A stretch of 64,000 nt of DNA, taken from Macrostomum hystrix (taxonomy: Eukaryota > Platyhelminthes > Macrostomidae). The notes under the pieces are model-generated. The model had not been told where the DNA came from, did no database searches, and saw only the letters and a list, made by a program, of their open reading frames with translations. A program made the translations under genes and the position numbers. The stretch spans positions 1,282,001 to 1,346,000 of the forward strand of contig CATNEN010000026.1 in NCBI GenBank assembly GCA_950097015.1, given 5' to 3'. The first letter of the stretch is position 1, and the number at the start of each line of letters is the position of its first letter. Shown piece after piece: positions 44,096 to 57,300 of the stretch.

Positions 44096-44149
44096 GGCAT
44101 TCTGCTGTCTTGCGGTCGATCATCGGTAATTTTTTCAGCTAACTCTTTT

Positions 44150-44815
44150 AGGATATTTTAAACTACAGAATCCAAGTTTGGTATAATTGAAGCTGTAGAA
44201 TCCCATTTTTGGATACTTGAAGCTACAGAATCCAAGTTTGGTATAATTGAAGCTACAGAATCCCATTTTGGGATAATTGAAGCTGTAGAATCCAAGTTTG
44301 GTATAATAGAAGCTACAGAATCCCATTTTGGGATAATTGAAGCTGTAGAATCCAAGTTTGGTATAATTGAAGCTACAGAATCCCATTTTGGGATAATTGA
44401 AGCTGTAGAGTCCCATTTTGGTATAATTGAAGCTGTAGAATCCCATTTTTGGATACTTGAAGCTACAGAATCCAAGTTTGGTATAATTGAAGCTACAGAA
44501 TCCCATTTTGGGATAATTGAAGCTGTAGAATCCAAGTTTGGTATAATTGAAGCTACAGAATCCCATTTTGGGATAATTGAAGCTGTAGAATCCCATTTTT
44601 GGATACTTGAAGCTACAGAATCCAAGTTTGGTATAATTGAAGCTACAGAATCCCATTTTGGGATAATTGAAGCTGTAGAATCCAAGTTTGGTATAATTGA
44701 AGCTACAGAATCCCATTTTGGTATAATTGAAGCTGTAGAATCCCATTTTTGGATACTTGAAGCTACAGAATCCAAGTTTGGTATAATTGAAGCTACAGAA
44801 TCCCATTTTGGGATA
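44150..44815. repeat. 30-bp minisatellite, family 2
   Basis: About 22 units of 30 bp, core ACAGAATCCCATTTTGGGAT followed by AATTGAAGCT. They alternate with an AATCCAAGTTTGGTATAATT form. It shares length, orientation and the ACAGAATCCCATTT core with the array at 42480-43462. It ends about 160 bp from the HERC2 stop codon and may be in the HERC2 3' UTR. Confidence 0.9.
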
Positions 44816-44978
44816 GTTAAAAAATAGAAAAAATCCCATGCGATAATGAAAGCAATCTGGGAATAAATCCCTATCTAGTGGATATTTCCAGTGACCCGCA
44901 ATGCCGCATCTGAAATCTAGAGCACTAACTAAAAAGGGAATCCATTTCAAGCCGCTAAAAGTCAACTGTAAAAGCAAG

Positions 44979-45339
44979 TCAGAAAGTCGAGCTGCCGCCC
45001 TGTTGACTTCGCCAAGCTGCACCATCTGGCGACGGCTGGAGAAGCGATGCCGCGGCAGCGGCGGCGGTGGCGTCGGCACCGAGAACTGACGGAGCCTCCT
45101 GATGCTGCTCGTTGCCAACATTGCTGTTTCGCCTGCTGCCTCGATTGCTGTTGCTTCTGCTGCTGCTGGCGCTGCTGCTGGCGCTGCTGCTGGTTGAAGA
45201 AGAAGACGATGAAGTGGAGGAGGATTCAGCAAGCTGGTCCTGGGCCAGGGCCACCCTGGCGTAGTCGTCAATGTCGATGCTTTTGCAGAAATGAATGGCG
45301 TAGCTGAGTTTCTCCTTTAGGCGAGCCTTGCAGGTGTAC
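44979..45339 (-). CDS. HERC2: HERC2 last exon (C-terminal tail)
   Basis: [20 protein letters not shown] and [11 protein letters not shown] match human [20 protein letters not shown] and IDTDDYARIAL. A long Ser run, partly with Arg/Asn, and an Ala run follow to GGSSTF and TGA (44981-44979). The acidic human tail is replaced. The first base completes the Arg codon of the previous exon. Confidence 0.93.
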
Positions 45340-48300
45340 CTGAAATAGGCGGCGATCACACTGGAAATCACACTGATGATCACATTGATCACACTAAAAT
45401 ATAACATTCTCAAACCAAAGCACCAAACTATTGTATTTTAGTGTAAATACAATAGGCATAATCGAATCTCATTCTTAATCATTCTCACCCCTTATCAATC
45501 CCACTCCCTACTAATGCCACTCCCCATCAATCAAATTCATAATCAATCCCACTCCCTATCAATCCCTTTCCCTATCAATCACACTCCGTATCAATTCCCA
45601 CTCCCTATCAATCCCTTTCCCTATCAATCCCAATCCATATCAATCCCACTCCCTATCAATCCCACTTCGTATCAATACCACTCCCTATCGATCTCACTCC
45701 CTATTAATATCAATCTTTTTCCCTATCAATATCTTGATCAAAGTCAATCCTAATCAATCTCACCCCCTATTAATCTCACTCTCTATCAATCTCACCCAAC
45801 AAATCTCACTATAGTTGCCATGCTCTCACCTGGGCATCTTGAGCAGGAAGAAGCATGTGTAGGCCTCGGGCAGGAAATTGTCTGGCGGCGAGTACTTGTC
45901 CAGGATCTGGATGACAAAGTCTCGGCCGCGCATGTCGGCCATGGAGCGGGGCAGTCTGGCCCGACCCCAGACAAAGCGAAGGAACAAAGACCTCTCCGCG
46001 TTGGAGAATTCCTCCATGACCTCCCAGAACCAGCGGACAAGGGGGCTGGAAGGTTCGACACCTTTGTAGGTGGCGATAGATTTCAATAGGCCGACTGGAA
46101 TGTCAGGATTGCCGCACACAATGGATTCCAGTTGTTGACTGGTGAACAGGGACAAGTAGGGCAGCGGCACAACGAGACTGAGGCCGGCTCGGACATGGGC
46201 CACTGCAGCGTCGAATTCCTTCAGTCGATGCTGAACAGCCAGGCGCAGATAATCCCCCCGATTGCTGGGACTAATCGTGCCCCCGGATGCGCCCAGTGAG
46301 GCGAGGGGCACGGGTTCGCCGCCTGTTATGCTGGCAACTGCAAACGGCAAGTCGGCTAAGGCCAGGGCCGGGTCGTCCATTGTTCGGATGGCCATTAGAG
46401 AGGCCAGAGTGTCCTTGTCCAGATCGCTGAGATCGTCCAGTGCTAGAGGCTCGCCTGAGAATAGCTTCCACATTGCGTCGTGCAGGCTGAGATTCAACGG
46501 GCTGCCAGTCCGAATGGCAACGCCCAGGAGGCTGCCGGCGAAGCGAAGCCACTTGGGCTTGCTGACCGAATGAGGGTTTAACACCTGCGGAGGACAGGCA
46601 GAATGATTGCTCATTTGTTTGACTTGAAGTCTAACTTAACGAAGCCTCAAACTGTGCTCTAATTGTACTCAAACTGTGCTCACCTGTGCTAAAACTATGC
46701 TCAAACTGTGCTTAACTGTGCTCGAAGTGTGCTCAAACTGTGCTCGAAGTGTGCTCAAACTGTGCTCAATATGTGCTCAACTGTGTTCGAAGTGTGATCA
46801 AAATATGCTCAAACTGTGCTCGAAGTGTGCTCAAACTGTGCTCAATTGTGCTTAAAGTGTGCTCACCATGCAATCCTTGGCCGGAGCGGGGCACAGCAGC
46901 GGCACGGCTCCGGTGCTCAACTCTTCGCAGATCTCGGCGACGCATTCAGAATAGCCGCCGCCGCAGTCGTCGACTGATTCGCCGACTAGTTTGACTTTCC
47001 AGACACGCTGAGGCAGCAGCCAATGATCGGGCAGGGCGGCTTCCATTTTGGCGGCCACTTGGGCCAGCACTGAGCGACTTGGGTCCCGCTTTGTTCGACG
47101 CGCGCTGGCACCAAGCCTTTGAGAATGGGAATAATGAGTAAGCAATAGTTTACATTCAGTCACAAGAGATTCAAACCAAATGAAATTGTTTTCCTAGATT
47201 CTTTCACCTGTTATCCCAGTGTCTTTCACCTGTTATCCCGGTGTCTTTCACCTGTTATCCCGGTGTCTTTCACCTGTTATCCTGTTTTCTTTCACATGTT
47301 ATCCCGGCGTCTTTCACCTGTTATCCAGGTGTCTTTCACCTGTTATCCAGGTGTCTTTCACCTCTTATCCCGGTGTCTTTCACCTGTTATCCCGGCGTCT
47401 TTCACCTGTTATCCTGGCGTCTTTCACCTGTTATCCCGGTGTCTTGCACCTGTTATCCCGCTGTCTTTCACCTGTTATCCCGGTGTCTTTCACATGTTAT
47501 CCCGGCGTCTTTCACCTGTTATCCCGGCGTCTTTCACCTGTTATCCCGGCGTCTTTCACCTGTTATCCCGGCGTCTTTCACCTGTTATCCCGGCGTCTTT
47601 CACCTGTTATCTTATTGTCTATCATCAGTTAACCTGGTGTCTTAAATCTTTTAACCGGTGTGCTATACCGGTAATCGTGGTACAAAACACAATAACTAGC
47701 AGGTAGATGAGCCTCACCTGTTAACTTCAATAACCGGTCCGTGCTGTTTGTCCCTGACCATGGTGGCTTGAACCACCTTGCGAAACAGGGACTCCTTCAC
47801 GGAGGCCAGCAGCAGGTAACGCAACTGGTGCATGCCGGGCGCCTGGAATCACAAATAATTCCACATATGTGATACGGTAGAGAAATGCAGGACACCAACT
47901 TACAAGAAATATATATAAGTACATCCGTACCTATAAATGACCTACTAAATAAAAGTGCAAACGCATTAATTTGACGCGTTAAACAGTACGCGTGACCTTA
48001 AAACAGACCTAACTGGAAACTGGTCTGTGAAGGTAAATAGTGCATAAGTACTAAAAAGTACACATGCACAATTAAAGTACGTTTGTTATCCCCTAACAAT
48101 TTAATTATGAGTTGTAATTAATTACACCTGCCCCAATCGGGCCAGATGTGCAGCCGACAGCACAGCCGCAGCTATTGCGCAGCGCATCTGAAGGCTGCGT
48201 ACGGCTGTTCAGTCCATGGACTGGGGGTGACGCCACACCCACCTTTAATTACCCCCAGTTGATGCTGGCACCCATTTAACAGCTGTGTGAACTGAAGCAA

Positions 48301-51300
48301 AGCAGAGTGAAGTGTCCTGCTAAAGGACACAAAATTGTTTCATAGGAACTGGGGATCGAAGCGTGTGAGTTGTTGAGCTGAGTCTAATGCGTTTGCCTTT
48401 CGCACCAAGGTTACTAAGCACGATTCTGCGGCGAGGCCACTTCCATTTAGGGCGCAGCCGCGGAGAGAAGGCTTGGAGGCTTGTCGTGCAATCTACGCCA
48501 TTGAGGGCCAGCCTTCAAGGCACAGTGAAAGTGTACACTGCCTGACGATGAGAAAGTCAGGGCAGATGTACACACCTGTGTGAGCATATGCTTGTGTGCT
48601 CAGGAGTCAGCGGAATGGGCAGAATTGCCTCCTCGCTGGCTGCAGGTCTAGTGTCACCAAACGATGTGCCATTGCCCGCAGCCCTCCTGCAATTATCACT
48701 AATATGACGGGAATCAAACCTCCGACCTTTCAAGTCTAGAATCCGACGCTCTCAAACTCACCTGTAAATTAATAAGTGGCGCAGTGTAGCAGAGCAGCTC
48801 GGAGAAGAAATTCAGCATGACCAGCCGATCTCGCAGCAGCGAAGTAGGCAGGCTGTGCAGAGCAGTGTACTCAACTGGCACCGAGCTGGGCAGTCGGCCA
48901 ACTGTTGATAGGCCGCCATCGGTGCCAGTCTTCTGCGTGCTCCAGGCCAGAGTGTGAGCAGAGCCGCAGGCCACTTGGTTGATCATTTTGCCCTGCAAGG
49001 CGGCTACAAGGCGAGGCCGGCCAACGGAGGTTGTTGTCGAATCACCCAACTGGCCCTCGTCATTGTCGCCCCAGGTGTAGACCTCGCCTTCGGCCGTGCA
49101 GGCTACGCAGTGTAGGGAGCCGCAGCAGACGGCGACAACGCGTTTACCCTCGAGGCTGGCAACAACCTTCGGCCGGCGAACGTGCTCGGGCGGGTCCTGG
49201 GACACGTGACCCAACCGGTGATAATCGCCTTTGCCCCAGGTGTAGACTAGGCCGGAGGCGGACAGGGCCACGGAGAACTGGGAGCCGCATTCCACTTTGA
49301 TGATGTCTTTGCCGGTTAGGGAATCGATCTTCATGGGGATTCTGCAGCCTGTGGTTGTCCAAAATCAGCGCGTGAGTGTCTGCGTACAGTGTTGTACATT
49401 CACGTGTACATTAATACATGTACACACTGCAGACACACTGTACATCAACTATGTACATATTATATGTACATAAGTAATGTACATACAAAATGTACATGCT
49501 ATAGGCGCATTTTAGATCCTAAATTTACGCACTGTAGGTGTATTGTACAGCCATATATATATTTACACTGTACTTACAATTAAACTTATAGTGTACTCCC
49601 TACAATTTCAAGCACTATAGACATACTGTACATAGTTTTACGTTCACCATTACATTTATAACAGTCCTTCATTAAGTTAAGGATTAAAATCATGAACAAT
49701 GCTGTGCAAAGTAGTCTTAACCCAGGGGTCGGCAAACTCCGGCCCGCGGGCCAGATGCGGCCCTCGAAGCTCCCAAATCCGGCCCGTTGCCCCTTCTGAC
49801 ATCTACAGTGTCCTGTTTCATCTCTCCCGTGTCTAATCTCTCCTGTGTCTCATCTCTCCCGTGTCTAATCTCTCCTGTGTCTCATCTCTCCCGTGTCTAA
49901 TCTCTCCTGTGTCTCATCGCTCTCGTGTCTCATCTCTCCTGTGTCTTATCTCTCCTGTGTCTCATCTCTCCTGTGTCTCATCTCTCCTGTGTCTCATCTC
50001 TCCCCTGTCTTATCTCTCCCGTGTCTCATCTCTCCCGTGTCTCATCTCTCCCGTGTCTCATCTCTCCCGTGTCTAATCTCTCCCGTGTCTAATCTCTCCC
50101 GTGTCTAATCTCTCCCGTGTCTAATCTCTCCCGTGTCTCATCTCTCCCGTGTCTAATCTCTCCCGTGTCTAATCTCTCCCGTGTCTCATCCCTCCCGTGT
50201 CTAATCTCTCCCGTGTCTAATCTCTCCCCTATCTCATATTTATACAGCCAATGCGGCCCGCTGTCGTCTTTTAGGTTCTCTCTTTGGCCCGCCGGCAAAT
50301 AAGTTTGCCTACCCCTGTCTTAACCTGTAAAACGGATGCACAGTAGCATAGGCCCATTGTAGCCAATAATAGGCTCGGGGTACAAGCAATCGAAGTTACA
50401 AAAAAATTTCTAAAGACGGCACAAAGAATGGAGAAAAAAAGACGGTTCATGCTAATCCAATGGGGGCAAAAACCGACTTACAAATCCCAAGGGAATTTAA
50501 TCAGGGCGGCGGCCAACATTTATGCAAATCTAATTCAATGCACGCGAACTAATGCTTCGAGTCTGTCTATTAATTAAAATATTGCCTGGGCAAGTGCTGA
50601 CCCAAACACTGAACTGTAATAAGAATTCAACTTTTAAAATATTGAAGAATCCTAAATTTTCTAGATTGTTTAAAATTGTTGGTCAGCAAACATTTCCAAG
50701 AAGATCTGGCATGACCAATATTCACCATCGCATGACCAACATCCATGACATGACCAACATACACAATCATATGACCAACACTCACCATCACATGAGCAAC
50801 ATGCATCATCGCATGACCAAAATACAACATCACATAACTAACTTACACTATTGCATGACCAACTTACACTATCGCATGACAAGCTTACACTATTGCGACA
50901 CTAACATTCACCATCACATGACCAACTTACACTATCGCAAGATCAACTTACACTATTGCAACACTAACATTCACCATCACATGACCAACTTACACTATTG
51001 CATGACCAACTTACACTATTGCATGACCAACTTACACTATCGCATGACACCAACACTCACCATCACATGACCAAAATTCACGATCGCATGACCTAAATAT
51101 TACCTGATGGTCGAAAAATGACCCCACATTTAACATTCAGGTTAGAAGTGCACTCGACTATGCATAATAATATGCATAGTTCCACTCATACAGCAAATCT
51201 CCAAGGATTAAACCCAGATTAAAGATTTAACAACAGTTTTGAGCATGGGAGGTACAGGATTTTGCAAAGGTGGATGGGAAGGCCAGGACTCAGGTGCTTA

Positions 51301-54300
51301 AAACCCAGCTGACCAAACACCAGACAGTGTTGAATAAGATACTGATTGAGAAACAGCAGCAGTGAAGGAGAATAATGTGAAATACACTGTCAACAATGAA
51401 ATCCGTGAACCGGTCTGGGGAGCTGGTTAGAAACCTCAATTCCAATATATCAGCTCATCAAAAACGAAATCATTTTATGCTATTTTACAATACGACTAGA
51501 CTACATGACAGACGCACTGTCAGACAAAATAATTCCAACACAAACTAGACAAAGCACAGTTTAGAATGCCACGAGATCAGTGTGATCAGAGTATGACATT
51601 AATAGATGAAATTCACTAGCTCAAACACGCAGCTATTGAAAAAATCATTTACCTCAAAGAGGGAGACACGGGAGAAAAGATGAGCTTTGGGATAAATTAA
51701 ACAACGAAATGCAGAGAGGGAGAGAATCACAGATAGCTGAAATTAGACCACACATTTTATTAAGCCAATGCCACGGTTAGGGTACCAGGAACAATAGGTT
51801 TGCGATGCGAATTTCAACTGCTAACAGGCCCACCTATCAGGCTCCGATGAAGCAGTCAAGCTACACTACTCAATCAAGCGTAGAAAATTACAGACAAACG
51901 GTAATTTTTATTCGGCACTTAGTCTATGAACTGCAATCATTTGCTGTTTAGCGACAGACTCAAAACGCAAATTGAGTCACGTGTCATTGAGTCACGGGTC
52001 ATTGAGTCACGGGTCATTGAGTCCCGGGTCATTGAGGCACGGGTCATTGAGTCACGGGTCATTGAGTCACGGGTCATTGAGTCACGGGTCATTGAGTCAC
52101 GGGTCATTGAGTCACGGGTCATTGAGTCACGGGTCATTGAGTCACGGGTCATTGAGGCACGGGTCATTGAGTCACGGGTCATTGAGTCACGGGTCATTGA
52201 GTCACGGGTCATTGAGTCACGGGTCATTGAGTCACGGGTCATTGAGTCACGGGTCATTGAGTCCCGGGTCATTGAGGCACGGGTCATTGAGTCACGGGTC
52301 ATTGAGTCCCGGGTCATTGAGTCACGGGTCATTGAGTCACGGGTCATTGAGTCACGGGTCATTGAGTCACGGGTCATTGAGTCACGGGTCATTGAGTCAC
52401 GGGTCATTGAGTCACGGGTCATTGAGTCACGGGTCATTGAGGCACGGGTCATTGAGTCACGGGTCATTGAGTCACGGGTCATTGAGTCACGGTTCATTGA
52501 GTCACGGGTCATTGAGTCACGGGTCATTGAGTCACGGGTCATTGAGTCCCGGGTCATTGAGGCACGGGTCATTGAGTCACGGGTCATTGAGTCCCGGGTC
52601 ATTGAGGCACGGGTCATTGAGGCACGGGTCATTGAGTCACGGGTCATTGAGGCACGGGTCATTGAGGCACGGGTCATTGAGGCACGGGTCATTGTGTCAC
52701 GGGTCATTGAGTCACGGGTCATTGAGTCACGGGTCATTGAGTCACGGGTCATTGAGTCACGGGTCATTGAGTCCCGGGTCATTGAGTCCCGGGTCACTGA
52801 GGCACGGGTCATTGAGTCACGGGTCATTGAGTCACGGGTCATTGAGTCACGGGTAATTTAGTCATAAGCCTCACCTTCGGAGCCGCCGCGACCCAGCTTG
52901 CCGTAGTCGCCGTCGCCCCAGGACCAGACGCAGCCGTCGGCCGTGATGCAAAGAGTTTGCGCGTCGCCGCTGCCGCAGGCCACGTCAACAACGCGATGGT
53001 CTTTCAGCGCCTCGATGCGCTTGGGCTTGCGCTGATCCTCGGAGTCATTGTGCCCGAGGCGACCGTAGCGGCCCTGTTTATTTGTTTGCATTGAGAAGAT
53101 TACTATCAACTGCTGATAAAAAATTTCAATACATATCGGCTAAACAAAAAGTCTTTTTTCGATACATATCGGCAAAAAATAAATTTTGCGATACATATCG
53201 GCAAAAAACGTAGAAATTGTTAGAAACATAAAGGCTATTCTAAATAATCTGCGAAAGCAAAATCTGCTTTATTGTTTTCTTTTAACTTAAATGTCCGTTT
53301 TTGCTACAGATCGTTAAAAATAAATTTCGTATAACCAGCTAGCTTCACCTTGCCCCATGTGTACAAATGACCCTCGGCACTGATGGCGGCCGAATGGGCG
53401 GCTCCGGCGGCCACGTGGGTGACCTCGGTGCCAAGCAGGGCTTCGATGAGTTTCGGCCGGTCGACGCTTTGACAATTGCCGTGGCCCAGCTTGCCATCCT
53501 CGCCCTCGCCCCAACTGTAGACCTCGCCGTTTCTAGTCAACGCCAGGCAGTGCCGGCCACCGCTGCTAACGGCCACCCGGACTACAAACTCGTGCACCAG
53601 CGAGTCAAGCAGAGTCGGCGACGCCATAGAATCGTTGCCGCCGACGCCCAGACGACCGCCAGAGCCGTAGCCGCAGGCATAGACTTTGCCATCGGCGGTG
53701 ACGGCGAATAGGCTCTGCTCGCCGCCGATCAGCTGCACCGGGCGCAGCGCTGTCAGATTCTCGCACAGCGCCGGCGCTTTCACCTTGCTGCCTTCGAGGC
53801 CGCCTAGCTGGCCGCGATGATTGTGACCCCAGCCCCAGATCTGACCGGTGCCAGATGGCCAGGTCAGGGTCCACTGCTCTGGAGCCTTGTTGTACCAGCG
53901 CACCTGGGTGGCGAAAGTTGTTGCTTTTTATTTTTCTATTATCTTTCCAAAACACAAACTGAAACTCAACCAAAACACATCTGGAGCTTTATATTCTCGC
54001 TTGTATTATTATGTCAGTCCTTTCCTTATTCCTGCACTTATCCCTTCTGCAATCTCTCCTTTTCCTCCCCGACTCTCCCTTCTCCCATCTCCCCCTACCT
54101 TCTCCAATCTCCCCCTACCTTCTCCCATCTCCCCCTACCTTCTCCAATCTCCCCCTACCTTCTCCAATCTCCCCCTACCTTCTCCAATCTCCCCTACCTT
54201 CTCCAATCTCCCCCTACCTTCTCCAATCTTTCCCTACCTTCTCCAATCTCCCCCTACCTTCTCCAATCTCCCCCTACCTTCTCCAATCTCCCCCTACCTT

Positions 54301-57300
54301 CTCCAATCTCCCCCTACCTTCTCCAATCTCCCCCTACCTTCTCCAATCTCCCCCTACCTTCTCCAATCTCCCCCTACCTTCTCCAATCTCCCCATACCTT
54401 CTCCAATCTCCCCTACCTTCTCCAATCTCCCCCTACCTTCTCCAATCTCCCCCTACCTTCTCCAATCTCCCCCTACCTTCTCCAATCTCCCCCTACCTTC
54501 TCCAATCTCCCCTTACCTTCTCCAATCTCCCCTTACCTTCTCCCATCTCTCCCCTTACCTTCTCCCATCTCTCCCCTCACTTCTCCCATCTCTCCCCTCA
54601 CTTCTCCCATCTCTCCCCTCACTTCTCCCATCTCTCCCCTCACTTCTCCCATCTCTCCCCTCACTTCTCCCATCTCTCCCCTCACTTCTCCCATCTCTCC
54701 CCTCACTTCTCCCATCTCTCCCCTCACTTCTCCCATCTCTCCCCTCACTTCTCCCATCTCTCCCCTCACTTCTCCCATCTCTCCCCTCACTTCTCCCATC
54801 TCTCCCCTCACTTCTCCCATCTCTCCCCTCACTTCTCCCATCTCTGCCCTCACTTCTCCCATCTCTCCCCTCACTTCTCCCATCTCTCCCCTCACTTCTC
54901 CCATCTCTCCCCTCACTTCTCCCATCTCTCCCCTCACTTCTCCCATCTCTCCCCTCACTTCTCCCATCTCTCCCCTCACTTCTCCCATCTCTCCCCTCAC
55001 TTCTCCCATCTCTCCCCTCACTTCTCCCATCTCTCCCCTCACTTCTCCCATCTCTCCCCTCACTTCTCCCATCTCTCCCCTCACTTCTCCCATCTCTGCC
55101 CTCACTTCTCCCATCTCTCCCCTCACTTCTCCCATCTCTCCCCTCACTTCTCCCATCTCTCCCCTCACTTCTCCCATCTCTGCCCTCACTTCTCCCATCT
55201 CTCCCATCTCTACACTCTATTCTCATCCAGCCCCCTTTCCATCTCTACCCTGCCTTGCACCATACCATTGCAGGGTATCATACAAGGGTATTGTAACGGG
55301 GCTAAGTGCAGAGAACAATAGGCTAAAAAAAGACAACAGAAGAAAGATAAAAGCACCATCCAGGTTCTTTTATCGTATTAAAATCGTATAATACATCGTA
55401 TTTTCACCAAGGTTAAAATTAGCCCACTTTTAATACACCGCTAGCAATTTAATTAGAGAATCTACCTATTCACGGAAAACTAGACTAGACAGTAGCGATT
55501 TAAAGATAAATTTTTGTCCTTTTAAAAAAAGCAGATAGTCACTTCATTTTTTTAAATAGCCACTTTAGTAGACTACTAGCAACAAAGACCCCTTTGGGGG
55601 GAAGCAAATCACGCTTTACAGCCCTGGGAAGAAGAAGAATTTAAAATATGCAACTTCAATACTATGATTATATTTTCGATATCTCCTTGATAAATCATAC
55701 TAACCCTTTGATACATCATGCTCTCCCTCGACAATTCATGCTCTCCCCTCGATAGTTCATGTTTCCCCTCGACAATTCATGCTCTCCCCTCGATAATTCA
55801 TGCTCTCCCCTCGATAGTTCATGCTCCCCCCTCGACAATTCATGCTCTCCCCTCGATAGTTCATGCTCTCCCCTCGATAGTTCATGCTCTCCCCTCCACA
55901 ATTCATGCTCTCCCCTCGATAGTTCATGCTCCCCCCTCGACAATTCATGCTCTCCCCTCGATAGTTCATGCTCTCCCCTCGATAGTTCATGCTCTCCCCT
56001 CGACAATTCATGCTCTCCCCTCGATAGTTCATGCTCTCCCCTCGATAGTTCATGCTCTCCCCTCGACAATTCATGCTCTCCCCTCGATAGTTCATGTTTC
56101 CCCTCGATAGTTCATGCTCTCCCCTCGATAGTTCATGCTCTCCCCTCGATAATTCATGCTCTCCCCTCGATAGTTCATGCTCTCCCCTCGATAATTCATG
56201 CTCTCCCCTCGATAATTCATGCTCTCCCCTCGATAGTTCATGCTCTCCCCTCGATAATTCATGCTCTCCCCTCGATAGTTCATGCTCTCCCCTCGATAGT
56301 TCATGCTCTCCCCTCGATAGTTCATGCTCTCCCCTCGATAGTTCATGCTCTCCCCTCGACAATTCATGCTCTCCCCTCGATAGTTCATGTTTCCCCTCGA
56401 TAGTTCATGCTCCCCTTCGATAGATCATGCTACCCTCTTTAAAAAATCTAGCATTAAAATATTGCCTCATAGTTTTGAATCGAATACCGATTACAGAAAT
56501 ACTCGATACAATTTTCTTTAGTTTTGAAAATAAAAGAAAATTGTTGTTAGTTTATATATATATCATTTTTTATATCTCCATTTCTTTTTTTATCCTATTG
56601 AATATTGCTTGCAAGAATGCTTGAAAAACTTTAAAATTTAAAAAAATTTCGAATCTAAAAACGCTAGCAGAAATGATCGAAAATTCTTTACTCAGTTTTT
56701 GCATGTCCCCCAAACAGCAGAGAACCAATGTCTCCCCCAGCAGCAGAGAACCAATGTCCCCCCAGCAGCAGAGAACCAATGTCCCCCCCAGCAGCAGAGA
56801 ACCAATGTCCCCCCCCAGCAGCAGAGAACCAATGTCCCCCCCAGCAGCAGAGAACCAATGACCCCCAAACAGCAGAGAACCAATGTCCCTCGCCCAGCAG
56901 CAGAGAACCAATGTCCCCCCAAACAGCAGAGAACCAATGTCCCCCCAGCAGCAGAGAACCAATGTCCCCCAAACAGCAGAGAACCAATGTCCCTCGCCCA
57001 GCAGCAGAGAACCAATGTCCCCTCAGCACATAGAACCAATGTCCCCTCAGCACAGAGAACCAATGTCCCCTCAGCACAGAGAACCAATGTCCCCTCAGCA
57101 CAGAGAACCAATTTCCTCCAAACAGAAGAGAACCTCCATAATACCAGGCTACCAAACCCCCAGCAAGAAATATTTGCCCTCTTTCTTTGAGGAAACCATT
57201 GCCCCATATAGCAGAGAAACGATTTTACTAAGCCCAGCAGGCAACAAATATCTCCTGTACTGATTCTTACCAGAATCCCAACAAACTGATTCTTACCAGA

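Larger units (their letters stand above)
49349..52874 (-). other. HERC2 intron with hAT MITE and two further arrays
   Basis: 3.5 kb containing the hAT element (49723-50317), a 21 bp array (50705-51090), unique AT-rich sequence (50326-50700 and 51091-51965), and a 15 bp array (51970-52860) that abuts the exon. Confidence 0.7.

Noticed and set aside
51926..52861. Overlapping open frames of about 300 codons on both strands
   Set aside because: Artefact of a perfect 15 bp unit lacking stops. There is no splice or start context, and the array is inside a HERC2 intron.
53817..55391. Plus-strand open frames up to 524 codons rich in Pro, Ser and Leu
   Set aside because: Antisense to a HERC2 exon and then through a polypyrimidine array that lacks stops; all three frames are open.
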